43,431 bases of DNA from Chloroflexota bacterium (GTDB taxonomy: Bacteria; Chloroflexota; Dormibacteria; CF-121). Positions 26,015 through 34,511 of this stretch are shown here, one piece after another. Each line of letters opens with the position of its first letter. The stretch's first letter is position 1. A model generated the notes under the pieces. It ran no database searches. It saw only the letters and a list, made by a program, of their open reading frames with translations, and had not been told where the DNA came from. The stretch is taken from the NCBI GenBank assembly GCA_005881175.1, contig VBEN01000031.1, positions 1 to 43,431 on the forward strand, written 5' to 3'. Both the position numbers and the translations under genes were made by a program.

Positions 26015-26815
26015 TTATTCGCCCTTCCAGGTTGGCTTGCGCTTCTCGGCGAATGCGCTGAGGCCCTCCTTCGCGTCCGCGGTTTCGAACAGCCGGAAGA
26101 TGCCGCCCCGTTCCAATGCCAGGGCGCTCTCCAGCGACATCTCCAGGCCCTGCTTTGCCGCCAGCTTGATCTCACCGATCGCCACCGTCGGCCCGCCGGC
26201 CATCGTCGAGGCAAAAGCGACCGACTCGGGGAGCAGCCGGTCTGCCGGAACCAGCCGATCGACGATCCCGAGACCGGCGGCCGCCCGCGGATCGAGGGGT
26301 TTTCCCGTCAACAACAACTCCATCGCCTTCTGCCGGCCGATCAACCGCGGCAGGCGCTGGGTGCCACCGTTGCCGGGCAGCAGGCCGAGCGTGACCTCTG
26401 GGACGCCAAGCCGGTACTCGCCTTCGGCGGCGAACCGGAAGTCGGTGGCCAGTGCGATCTCGAGGCCGCCCCCCAGGCAGTGCCCACCGATGGCGGCGAT
26501 GAAGATCTTCGGGGTGTGCTCGAGCTTGAGCAAGACCTCGTGCATATACAGGATGGTCATGGCACGCGCCTTGGCGGTAACAGTGCGGAACATGCCGATG
26601 TCGGCGCCGGCGCTGAAGAATTTGGGAAGGTCCGAGGTCAGAACTACGGCGCCAATCGACTCGTCGAAGCGGACCTCGTCGATGGCCGCATCGAGCTCAT
26701 CGATGAATCCACGGTCGTAGGAGTTGGCGGGTGGGCGATTCAGATGAATGAGGGCCACGCCGTCGTGTTCCTTGCTGACCGACACAACCTTTGCCGAGGT
26801 GGTCGCTTGCTCCAT
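26015..26815 (-). CDS. enoyl-CoA hydratase/isomerase family protein
   Basis: This 266-aa crotonase-fold protein has the oxyanion-hole segment FFSAGADIGMF (residues about 67-76) and both hydratase glutamates: E119 in GGGLEIALATD and E140 in GVPEVTLGLLPGNGGTQRL. It should add water to a trans-2-enoyl-CoA. The exact chain is unknown. The ribosome site AAAGGAGGGATCG precedes the ATG. It is divergent from the aldehyde dehydrogenase, with a 66-nt shared promoter region in which I see no convincing -35/-10 pair. Confidence 0.9.
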   Translation of the reverse strand: MEQATTSAKVVSVSKEHDGVALIHLNRPPANSYDRGFIDELDAAIDEVRFDESIGAVVLTSDLPKFFSAGADIGMFRTVTAKARAMTILYMHEVLLKLEHTPKIFIAAIGGHCLGGGLEIALATDFRFAAEGEYRLGVPEVTLGLLPGNGGTQRLPRLIGRQKAMELLLTGKPLDPRAAAGLGIVDRLVPADRLLPESVAFASTMAGGPTVAIGEIKLAAKQGLEMSLESALALERGGIFRLFETADAKEGLSAFAEKRKPTWKGE

Positions 26816-26881
26816 CGATCCCTCCTTTGTGTACCCTGAAGTCTAGTTCGCTCGCTCGCATAGCTGGAGGAATGGCACGAA

Positions 26882-28324
26882 ATGAGCACGATGGTGATTG
26901 ACGGCAAGCCGGCAACCGCACGGTCGGGAAAAACCGTAGAGATCCGTGACCCGGCGACGGGAGAACTGGTCGATAACGTTCCCCAGGCGGGCGTCGAGGA
27001 GACCCGGCAGGCGATCGACGCCGCGCACGCAGCCTTTCGCGCTTGGGCGGACATGCTGCCCGCCAAGCGTGCGCAGATCCTGATGAAAGGCGCGGCGCTG
27101 GCGCGCCAGCACCTCGACGAGGTCGCCTCGCTGCTGACGCGCGAACAGGGCAAGCCGCTCCGCGACTCGAAGATCGAGGCCGAGCGATTCGTCGAGAACA
27201 TCGAGTTCTACGCCTCCCTGTCCGCCTCGGGCGCGATCCGCGGCAAGCATGTTCAGCTCTCGGTTCCGGGTGCCTTCGGACTCGTGGTGCGCCGTCCGCT
27301 GGGGGTTGTTGGCGCCATCATCCCCTGGAATTTCCCGCTGACTCTGCTGGCGAACAAGATCGCGCCGGCGCTGGCGGTGGGGAACACGGTGGTCGCCAAG
27401 CCGGCCAGCACCACCCCCTTGTCCACGATCCGGCTGGTCGAGCTGATGAACGAGGGCGGTCTTCCACCGGGCGTGCTCAACGTTGTGGTCGGCCCCGGCG
27501 CGGTGGTGGGCCAGGAGCTGATCAAGAATCCGAAGGTGCGCAAGATCGGGTTCACGGGCGAAACCCAAACCGGCAAGCAGGTGATGGCAGAGGCAGCCTC
27601 GGACCTGAAGCATGTCACCCTCGAGCTGGGCGGCAGCGATCCGGCCATCGTCTGTGATGACGCGGACCTGGAGCAGGCCAGCAAGGCGATCGCCATCGGC
27701 CGCTTCTTCAATGCCGGACAGGCCTGTCTCGCCGTCAAGCGGGTCTATGCGTTCGAGTCGGTCGCGGACGAGCTGATGGAGAAGCTGACCGCCCGGGCGA
27801 AGAAGTTGAAGGTCGCCCCCGGAAGTGATGGATCGTCGCAGATGGGCCCGATGCATACCGCCGGTGGGAGGGAGACGATCGAAGCCCAGTTAAAGGATGC
27901 GGTCGACCGGGGCGCTCGCGTGCTGGCCGGCGGCAAGCGGTTGCGGGGTGAGCCATTCGACAGCGGCTTCTTCTTCGAACCCACCATCATCACCGATGTC
28001 CCATTGGAGGCGCGGGTCTGGCGGGAGGAGACCTTCGGTCCGCTACTGCCGATCGCTCGGGTCAAGAACCTGGAGGAGGCCCTGGAGCGGGCCAACGACT
28101 CCGAGTTCGGGCTCGGCTCGTCGATCTTCACCCGTGACCTGAGGAAGGCGCAGGTCGGCATCGACCGGCTTGACGCGGGCTACACCTGGGTCAATACCAT
28201 CCAGGTCGCCTACGATGAGCTGCCCTTCGGCGGGACGAAGCACAGCGGTTTCGGCAAGGAGCACGGCGTCGAGGTGCTCGACTTCTATACCGAACAAAAG
28301 AGCGCCGTGGTGGTCGGCGTCTAG
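26882..28324 (+). CDS. NAD(P)-dependent aldehyde dehydrogenase (succinate-semialdehyde/lactaldehyde type)
   Basis: This 480-aa aldehyde dehydrogenase is complete, with N150 in IIPWNFPLTLL, the general base E248 in TLELGGSDP and the nucleophile C282 in NAGQACLAVKR. It oxidises an aldehyde to an acid with NAD(P)+. The SSADH-like spacing and GSDP motif favour a semialdehyde or small hydroxyaldehyde, but substrate is not fixed by sequence. GGAGG lies upstream of the ATG at slightly long spacing. ATG 26891 is an alternative. The degenerate crotonase gene follows almost immediately. Confidence 0.9.
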   Translation: MSTMVIDGKPATARSGKTVEIRDPATGELVDNVPQAGVEETRQAIDAAHAAFRAWADMLPAKRAQILMKGAALARQHLDEVASLLTREQGKPLRDSKIEAERFVENIEFYASLSASGAIRGKHVQLSVPGAFGLVVRRPLGVVGAIIPWNFPLTLLANKIAPALAVGNTVVAKPASTTPLSTIRLVELMNEGGLPPGVLNVVVGPGAVVGQELIKNPKVRKIGFTGETQTGKQVMAEAASDLKHVTLELGGSDPAIVCDDADLEQASKAIAIGRFFNAGQACLAVKRVYAFESVADELMEKLTARAKKLKVAPGSDGSSQMGPMHTAGGRETIEAQLKDAVDRGARVLAGGKRLRGEPFDSGFFFEPTIITDVPLEARVWREETFGPLLPIARVKNLEEALERANDSEFGLGSSIFTRDLRKAQVGIDRLDAGYTWVNTIQVAYDELPFGGTKHSGFGKEHGVEVLDFYTEQKSAVVVGV

Positions 28325-28335
28325 CGTCCAACGAA

Positions 28336-28944
28336 CTGACCGAACGCCAGGCTGGCGGCATTCTCACCCTTCGGCTGAATCAGCCGGAGGTTCGAAACGC
28401 CCTCGGGTCAGCGATGGTGGAAGCGTTGCACGCCGCGCTCGAGCGAGCTCGGCAGGACGCGACGGTGGGCGCCGTGATCATCGCCGCTTCCGGCGATGCC
28501 TTCAGCGCCGGCGCCGATCTCAAAGAGTTCCTGGCAGAGCGCCCATCGCTCGAGCAGGCGCTCGAACGCCGCCGGCTCGGGGCGCTCTTCCTCTTGATCG
28601 ACGCCTATCCGAAGGCGCTGATCGCGGCCGTCAGCGGCGACGCCCTGGGCGCCGGGTTCGGGCTGGTGGCAGCCTGTCATCTGGCGGTCGCCGCGGAAGA
28701 GGCGCACTTTGGCTTGCCCGGGGTTCGGCTCGGCATCATGCCGATGACGATCATGCCGCCGGTGTTCGGCAGCCTTCGTCGCAAGTTGGGGCTGGACCTG
28801 ATGCTGACCGGCCGCCTGATGACGGCGGCGGAGGCCGCCGCCGCGGGCTTCGTGAACCGTGTGGTTGCTGGCGCCGACGTGGAGTCGGCCGCGGCCGCGC
28901 TCGCGGCTGCGGCGTCTAACAACCCTCTAACATTTGCGGAGTAG
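28336..28944 (+). pseudogene. degenerate enoyl-CoA hydratase/isomerase-like gene
   Basis: The frame encodes a recognisable crotonase N-terminus (GGILTLRLNQPEVRNALGSA) directly after the dehydrogenase, but no ATG, GTG or TTG precedes it. Only CTG at 28336, or ATG 28414 after the first strand, is available. Both catalytic glutamate positions are replaced (GAGFGLVAACH and GLPGVRLG). The protein stops at NNPLTFAE, about 50 residues short of the family, losing the C-terminal helices. A start such as TAGTG changed to TAGCG at 28322-28326 would explain the lost start. It could still be a non-hydratase family member using a rare start. Confidence 0.55.
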
Positions 28945-28971
28945 GTATAGTCTTTACCGCTTTGGAGGCAG

Positions 28972-28987
28972 CTCCCCCGCCGGGGAG
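28972..28987 (+). repeat. small hairpin upstream of the peptide-binding protein gene
   Basis: CTCCCC (28972-28977) and GGGGAG (28982-28987) pair around a 4-nt loop in the 67-nt gap before the binding-protein start. It has no U-tract. It may be a weak terminator for the upstream genes or a 5' leader structure. The gap otherwise shows a lone TATAGT (28951-28956) without a matching -35. Confidence 0.3.
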
Positions 28988-29011
28988 AAATCTGGAAAGA
29001 AGGAAGGGACT

Positions 29012-30600
29012 ATGTATAGAGGAGTAGGCGCATTTCGTGCCCTTCGATCGCTTGCGGTCGTGGGGGCGATCGGGATTCTCGTTGCGGCGTGCGGCGGTGG
29101 GACCACGACCAACCAGGGCACGCAGCTCGCGGCAGACCAGACGCTGCGTTTTCCGCTCAACGACGATATCGGGATCTTCGATCCGGCGTTCACCAACGCC
29201 GCGGTGGACTCGGCCTTCACGCAGAACCTGTTCGACGGGCTGCTGAAGTTCGACAAGGACATGAAGATCGTCCCCGACATCGCCGAGAGTCTGCCGGACG
29301 TTTCCTCCGATGGCCTGACCTACACCTTCAAGCTACGCAAGGACGTCAAGTTCTCGAACGGCGACAAGGTCACGGCCAAAGACTTCATCTACTCGTGGAG
29401 CCGCGCTGCCAAGCTGCAGGGTGACTACGCAGCCGAAGTTGCCCTCGTCGACGGCTACAAAGACGTCAAAGCCAAGAAGGCCACCACCCTGAGCGGGATG
29501 ACCGCGCCTGACGACTACACCCTCGTGGTCAAGCTGTCCGAGCCTGGTGGGCCTGGTGGACCAAGCCCGAAACACTGATCGGAACCGGTCCCTACAAGAT
29601 GAGCGCTCGGACTCCGAAGCAGTCGCTGGAGTTCAGTGCCGTCGACAACTGGTGGGGCTCGCCCAAGCCGACATTGAAGAAGATCCATGTCGACGTGATC
29701 TCCGACTTCTCCTCGGCGGTCGCCAAGTACGAGCAGGGCGGCTTTGACGACGTTGGCTTCGGCGACATGAACGCCGCTATCCCGTCGGAGGATGTGCTGC
29801 GGATCAAGGCCGGCCCCAAGGTGAGCGAGCTGCATTTCATTCCCAAGACCCGGACCACCTGGGTTGGCTTCAACTTCAAGAAGCCACCGTTCGCCGGTGC
29901 CGCCGGCAAGGACCTGCGCAAGGCCTTCTCGCTGGCGATCGATCGTGACAAGTTGGTCGACGTAGTCTGCAGCCACGGCATCACCTGCGCCAAGGCGACC
30001 GGCGGCCTGATCAGCAAGGGACTGAAGGGCTACCTGGGCGACAACGCAGACCCGTTGGCGAAGTTCGATGCGGCACAGGCCAAGCAATTACTGCAGAGTG
30101 CCGATCCGAACAAGACCAAGACGAAGGGTCTGGTCTATCAGTACAACCCGAGCGACTTCAACAAGGCGATCGCCGAGAACCTGCAGTCGCAGTGGCAGGA
30201 CAACCTCGGCGTCAAGGTTGACCTGCAGGCAACCGAGCGGGCCACCTTCTTCTCACGCCGAACCAAGGAGGAGTACATCATCTTCCGGCACAGCTGGCAG
30301 GCCGACTACGATCACCCGCAAGACTGGTTCGACAACCTGTTCACCACGGATGCCGGCAACGGCGGAACCGGCTATTCCAACCCGCAACTGGATGCGCTGG
30401 TGAAGAAGGCCGACGCCAAGAAGACCGAGGATGCGCTCGCCGATTACAAGCAGGCGTCCCAACTGATGATCGACGATGCGCAGTACGCACCCCTCGTTTA
30501 CGCTCTGGGCGTGTTTTTGACCAAGCCCTACGTCAAGGGCCCGCAGGCCAACGCCTTCAACGACCCCTACTGGAACGAGCTCTCGATCGCGCAACACTGA
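29012..30600 (+). pseudogene. family 5 peptide-binding lipoprotein of an ABC transporter, frame broken
   Basis: The gene starts at ATG 29012 with GGAAGG upstream. It encodes a lipoprotein signal (LRSLAVVGAIGILVAAC, lipobox cysteine before GGG) and a normal family 5 N-terminal lobe up to VVKLSEP near 29543. That frame ends at a TGA at 29576-29578. The rest, from WWTKPETLIGTGPYKMSART to the end at 30600, continues in another frame. About 35-40 residues usual between these parts are missing. The junction lies in an imperfect tandem CCTGGTGGG/CCTGGTGGA. It is either a real deletion with frameshift or an assembly fault. The four other transporter genes are intact. Confidence 0.75.
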
Positions 30601-30608
30601 CCTGACGC

Positions 30609-30639
30609 GGAGGGGCGCTTCCTAGGGGAGCGCCCCTCC
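30609..30639 (+). terminator. strong intercistronic hairpin after the binding-protein gene
   Basis: GGAGGGGCGCT (30609-30619) and AGCGCCCCTCC (30629-30639) form a perfect 11-bp stem with a 9-nt loop. There is no U-run. Such hairpins between binding protein and permease genes commonly raise the binding-protein mRNA level relative to the membrane parts. Confidence 0.65.
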
Positions 30640-30643
30640 CGAC

Positions 30644-30649
30644 TATATT
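30644..30649 (+). promoter_or_regulatory. possible leaderless-type -10 element before the first permease
   Basis: TATATT ends 7 nt before the ATG at 30657, and no Shine-Dalgarno sequence is present. This is the spacing of leaderless promoters (TANNNT about 7 nt before the start codon). It could give the permease genes an independent start after the hairpin. Confidence 0.35.
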
Positions 30650-30656
30650 TGAATCG

Positions 30657-31616
30657 ATGCTGTCGCGAAGGGCGCTCATTTACCTGGGCGAGCGGCTGGT
30701 ACTCGTCGCCTTTACGGCGGTGGCCGTTTCGTCAATCGTCTTTCTCGGCGTGCACCAGCTCCCTGGGAATGCCTTCCTGAGCGACCGTCGGATCGACCCG
30801 GTCGCGCTGCAGGCGATCATGCACCACTATCACCTGGACCTTTCGCTCTTCGATCAGTACAAGCTCTTTGTCTCCGGAATTCTGCGTGGCGACCTGGGTG
30901 AGTCGCTGGTCAACCGGGGCATCCCGATCACGCCTCTCTTGCTGCGGGAAGCGACCGTGAGCCTCGAGGTCGGCGCTGCCGCCCTGATCTTCACGATCGG
31001 CCTGGGCATGGTGCTCGGGGTGATCGCCGCCATCAAGCAGAACAGCTGGATCGATTACCTGGCGACCGCCACGTCGGTGGTCGGCTACAGCATGCCCAAC
31101 TTCGTGATCGCCACGGTCCTGGTGCTCATCTTCGCCGTCTACCTGTACAACTGGAGCGGAGGTGCGATCTACTACGAAATCGGCTGGAACGGTACCTACG
31201 GGACGCTCGGCCAGATCTCGATTCCCGCCTTTGCTCTCGGATTTCCTTATGCCAGCATCGTGGCCAGGCTGACCCGGGCCAGTATGCTGGAGGTGCTGCG
31301 CCAGGACTATATCCGCACAGCGAAGGCGAAGGGCCTGAGCGACCGCATCGTCATCATCCGGCACGCGCTGCGCAACGCCCTGATCCCAGTCGTAACCATT
31401 CTGGGGCCGCTCACCATCGGCATCATTACGGGCAGCGTCGTGATCGAGAACGTCTTCGGGATCCCCGGGCTGGGGAAGGAGTTCGTGCAGAGCATTCTGT
31501 CCCGGGACTACAACATCGTGATCGGGGTCTTCACTTTCTATGCGCTGGCGATCGGGCTCGCCAACCTGCTCGTGGATTTCCTGTATACGGCGATCGACCC
31601 GCGAATCCGGTACTGA
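30657..31616 (+). CDS. dipeptide/oligopeptide ABC transporter permease (DppB/OppB type)
   Basis: This 319-aa inner-membrane protein has the DppB topology: an N-terminal helix, an external loop, then five helices. It shows the conserved GDLGESLVNRGIPITPLLLR region and the cytoplasmic EAA-type loop in KAKGLSDRIVIIRHALRNAL, which contacts the ATPases. It pairs with the DppC-type permease encoded 9 nt downstream. No ribosome site is visible before the ATG, which may be leaderless. Confidence 0.93.
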   Translation: MLSRRALIYLGERLVLVAFTAVAVSSIVFLGVHQLPGNAFLSDRRIDPVALQAIMHHYHLDLSLFDQYKLFVSGILRGDLGESLVNRGIPITPLLLREATVSLEVGAAALIFTIGLGMVLGVIAAIKQNSWIDYLATATSVVGYSMPNFVIATVLVLIFAVYLYNWSGGAIYYEIGWNGTYGTLGQISIPAFALGFPYASIVARLTRASMLEVLRQDYIRTAKAKGLSDRIVIIRHALRNALIPVVTILGPLTIGIITGSVVIENVFGIPGLGKEFVQSILSRDYNIVIGVFTFYALAIGLANLLVDFLYTAIDPRIRY

Positions 31617-31625
31617 AGGAGCGAG

Positions 31626-32531
31626 ATGGCAACCGCGCCCGGCGTCGCGACCCCGGAAGAGTACGTCGGCGATACGCTGGCGCGGGAGCAGACCAGCCTC
31701 TGGGCGGATGCCTGGCGCCGGCTCAGGCGAAACCGGCTGGCCCTGGTCAGCACCTTCATTTTGCTCCTCCTGGTCGTTGTCGCCATCGTCTCCGCCTTTT
31801 GGACGCCCTTTCCTATTTGGCGGCAGAGCGTCGGCCCGACTTACGATCCACCCAGCCTCCACCATTTACTGGGCACCGACCAGCGGGGGCGCGACATCTT
31901 CAGCCGGCTCATGGTGGGAGCCCAGGTCTCGTTGCAGGTGGGCGTCGGGACCCAGATCATCGTGGCGGCCCTGGGCATCACCGTCGGTTTGCTGGCTGGC
32001 TATTTCCGTGGCTGGTTAGACGGCATCATCTCGACGATCATCAACATCTTCTACGGCATCCCCGACCTGCTGGTCGCCCTGATCCTGGTGCTCTTGCTCG
32101 GCCGGGGACTCGACAAAATCATCTTCGCCATCGCCGTCACCCGCTGGATGGATATGGCGCGACTCGTGCGGGGCCAGACCTTTGCTCTTCGGGAGCGGGA
32201 GTTCGTCGAGGCGGCCCGGGCTTCCGGGACCCGTCCTAACAAGATCCTGTCGCGCCACATCCTGCCCAACGCGTTGGGACCGATCATCGTCCAGGCCACC
32301 TTCGGGGTCCCGCAGGCCATCCTCTTCGAGGCCTTTTTGAGCTTCCTCGGTCTCGGCGTCCAGCCGCCCACCCCATCCTGGGGTGCGATGGCCGCCGACG
32401 GCTTCCATGCCCTGCGCATCGCACCCCACATCGTCCTCGTGCCGGCCATCGCGCTGTCCTTGACGCTGATGGCGTTCAACTTCCTCGGCGATGGTCTTCG
32501 CGACGCGCTCGACCCGAGGCAGAAGCGGTGA
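31626..32531 (+). CDS. dipeptide/oligopeptide ABC transporter permease (DppC/OppC type)
   Basis: This 301-aa permease has the DppC-type N-terminus (WRRLRRNRLALVSTFILLLL), the HHLLGTDQRGRDIFSRLMVG motif and an EAA loop in EAARASGTRPNKILSRHILP. It forms the second half of the channel. AAGGAGCGAG directly precedes the ATG. Its TGA overlaps the GTG start of the first ATPase gene by 4 nt. Confidence 0.93.
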   Translation: MATAPGVATPEEYVGDTLAREQTSLWADAWRRLRRNRLALVSTFILLLLVVVAIVSAFWTPFPIWRQSVGPTYDPPSLHHLLGTDQRGRDIFSRLMVGAQVSLQVGVGTQIIVAALGITVGLLAGYFRGWLDGIISTIINIFYGIPDLLVALILVLLLGRGLDKIIFAIAVTRWMDMARLVRGQTFALREREFVEAARASGTRPNKILSRHILPNALGPIIVQATFGVPQAILFEAFLSFLGLGVQPPTPSWGAMAADGFHALRIAPHIVLVPAIALSLTLMAFNFLGDGLRDALDPRQKR

Positions 32532-33532
32532 CAGCCCCGGTCCTGCAAGTCAAGGACCTCAAAACCCAGTTCTTTACCGACGACGGCGTGGTCAAGGCCG
32601 TCGACGGTGTGAGCTTCGACCTTCATCCGGGTGAGACACTCGGCATCGTCGGCGAGTCGGGCTGCGGCAAGAGTGTGACCGCACTGTCGATCCTGCGCCT
32701 GGTACAGGAGCCGGGCCGCATCACCAACGGGCAGATCCTGTTCAAGGGTACCGACATCGTGACGATGCCCGACGACGACGTCCGCGACATCCGCGGGAAA
32801 GATATCGCCATGATCTTCCAGGACCCTCTCAGCAGCTTGAATCCCGTGCTCAAAGTCGGCTACCAGATCGAGGAGGCGATGGAGGCGCACACCAGGATTT
32901 CGGGCAAGGTCGCGCTCAGCCGCGCCATTCAACTGCTCAAGCAGGTGCGGATCCCAGCTGCGGAGTCACGGGTGGAGGACTATCCGCACCAGTTCAGTGG
33001 CGGCATGCGGCAGCGGGCGATGATCGCGATGGGCCTGGCCAACAAGCCATCGATCCTGATCGCCGACGAGCCGACCACCGCCCTGGACGTGACGGTCCAG
33101 GCCCAGATCCTCGAGTTGCTTCGTGACCTCAACCAGGAGACGAAGACGGCCATCATCCTCATTACGCACAACATGGGGGTAGTCGCCGGATTGTGCAAGC
33201 GAGTCCTCGTCATGTACGCGGGCCGGATCGTGGAGCAGGGGCCAGTCGAGCAGATCTTCCACGACCCGCAGCATCCGTATACCTGGTCACTTCTTCAGTC
33301 AATCCCTCGCCTGGATGCCGACCGCAAGGACCGGCTGCTCTCGATCGAGGGCCTGCCGCCCGACCTGATCAAGCCACCGTCGGGCTGCCGTTTCCATCCC
33401 CGCTGCCGGTTCCGCATCGAGCGCTGCTTTCACGATGATCCGTCTTTGATGGACGTCGGCCCGGACCAGGCTGCCGCCTGCTGGGTCACGATGCGCCGGG
33501 CCCTGGCACAAGATGGTCAAGCGCGTGCCTGA
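32528..33532 (+). CDS. peptide ABC transporter ATPase (DppD/OppD type)
   Basis: This 334-aa ATPase has Walker A GESGCGKS, signature FSGGMRQRAMIAMGL, Walker B ILIADEPTTALDV and the OppD/F C-terminal cysteine motif GCRFHPRCRFRIERC. The start is GTG at 32528 inside the permease stop. It should work as a heterodimer with the following ATPase. Confidence 0.93.
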   Translation: MTAPVLQVKDLKTQFFTDDGVVKAVDGVSFDLHPGETLGIVGESGCGKSVTALSILRLVQEPGRITNGQILFKGTDIVTMPDDDVRDIRGKDIAMIFQDPLSSLNPVLKVGYQIEEAMEAHTRISGKVALSRAIQLLKQVRIPAAESRVEDYPHQFSGGMRQRAMIAMGLANKPSILIADEPTTALDVTVQAQILELLRDLNQETKTAIILITHNMGVVAGLCKRVLVMYAGRIVEQGPVEQIFHDPQHPYTWSLLQSIPRLDADRKDRLLSIEGLPPDLIKPPSGCRFHPRCRFRIERCFHDDPSLMDVGPDQAAACWVTMRRALAQDGQARA

Positions 33533-34511
33533 TCGGGTGCCGCTCTTGCGGGCCGAGGAAGTCGTGAAGCACTTCCCGGCGGGCCTGGGCGCCAGCGTCA
33601 AGGCGGTCGAACGGGTCAACTTTGAGATCTATCCCGGCGAGACCGTCGGCCTGGTGGGCGAATCCGGTTGCGGGAAATCGACCCTCGGCCGGCTCATCAC
33701 CCAGTTGTTGCCGGTCACCTCCGGAAACATCTTCTTCGAGGGCGTGGATTTGACGAAGCTGGGTGGCGAGAAACTCCGCCAGAAGCGGCGGGAGCTGCAG
33801 ATGATCTTCCAGGATCCTTATTCATCGTTGAATCCACGAATGACGGTAGGCGACATCATCGCGGAACCGCTCGAAAACTTTGGTCTGCTGCGCGGCCGAG
33901 CCAAGGACAAACGGGTGCAGGAACTGCTGAAAATCGTCGGCCTCAATCCTTACTTCAATAACCGTTATCCCCATGAGTTCAGCGGCGGCCAGCGGCAGCG
34001 CATCGGGATCGCCCGCGCCCTCGCCCTGCGGCCGAAGCTGATCGTCGCGGACGAGCCGATTTCCGCCCTCGATGTCTCGATCCAGGCCCAGATCATCAAT
34101 CTGATGGAGGACCTGCAGAAGGAGTTCCAGCTCACGTATCTCTTCATCGCCCATGACCTCTCGGTGGTGCGGCACATCAGCGACCGGGTGATGGTGATGT
34201 ACCTCGGAAAGATCGTGGAGGTCGCTGACAGTGCCGAGATCTACCGCAATCCGCGCCATCCCTACACCAAGGCGCTCCTTTCGGCGATTCCCATCCCGGA
34301 CCCGGACATTCAGGCCAAACGACGGATCGTCCATCTCAGCGGAGAGATCTCCTCGCCGGTCAACCCTCCATCGGGCTGTCGGTTTCATCCGCGCTGCCCC
34401 ATCGCCCAGGTGCCAACGCCCTGTGCCGACCTGGAGCCGCCCCTGGAAGAGAAGGCGCGCGACCATCGGGCCGCCTGCCACTTCTCTGAAAAGGTGCCCG
34501 TGGCTGTATGA
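33513..34511 (+). CDS. peptide ABC transporter ATPase (DppF/OppF type)
   Basis: This 332-aa ATPase has Walker A GESGCGKSTLGRL, signature FSGGQRQRIGIARAL, Walker B LIVADEPISALDV and the C-terminal GCRFHPRCPIAQVPTPC motif. Annotated from ATG 33513, it overlaps the preceding gene by 20 nt. An in-frame GTG at 33525 would shorten this to 8 nt. Its stop overlaps the following unknown membrane protein gene (ATGA), which links that protein to the transporter. Confidence 0.92.
   Translation: MVKRVPDRVPLLRAEEVVKHFPAGLGASVKAVERVNFEIYPGETVGLVGESGCGKSTLGRLITQLLPVTSGNIFFEGVDLTKLGGEKLRQKRRELQMIFQDPYSSLNPRMTVGDIIAEPLENFGLLRGRAKDKRVQELLKIVGLNPYFNNRYPHEFSGGQRQRIGIARALALRPKLIVADEPISALDVSIQAQIINLMEDLQKEFQLTYLFIAHDLSVVRHISDRVMVMYLGKIVEVADSAEIYRNPRHPYTKALLSAIPIPDPDIQAKRRIVHLSGEISSPVNPPSGCRFHPRCPIAQVPTPCADLEPPLEEKARDHRAACHFSEKVPVAV

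Noticed and set aside
29543-29600. Programmed frameshift or selenocysteine read-through in the peptide-binding gene
   Set aside because: Homology resumes in a different frame with about 40 residues missing, which neither read-through at TGA 29576 nor a simple slip would supply.
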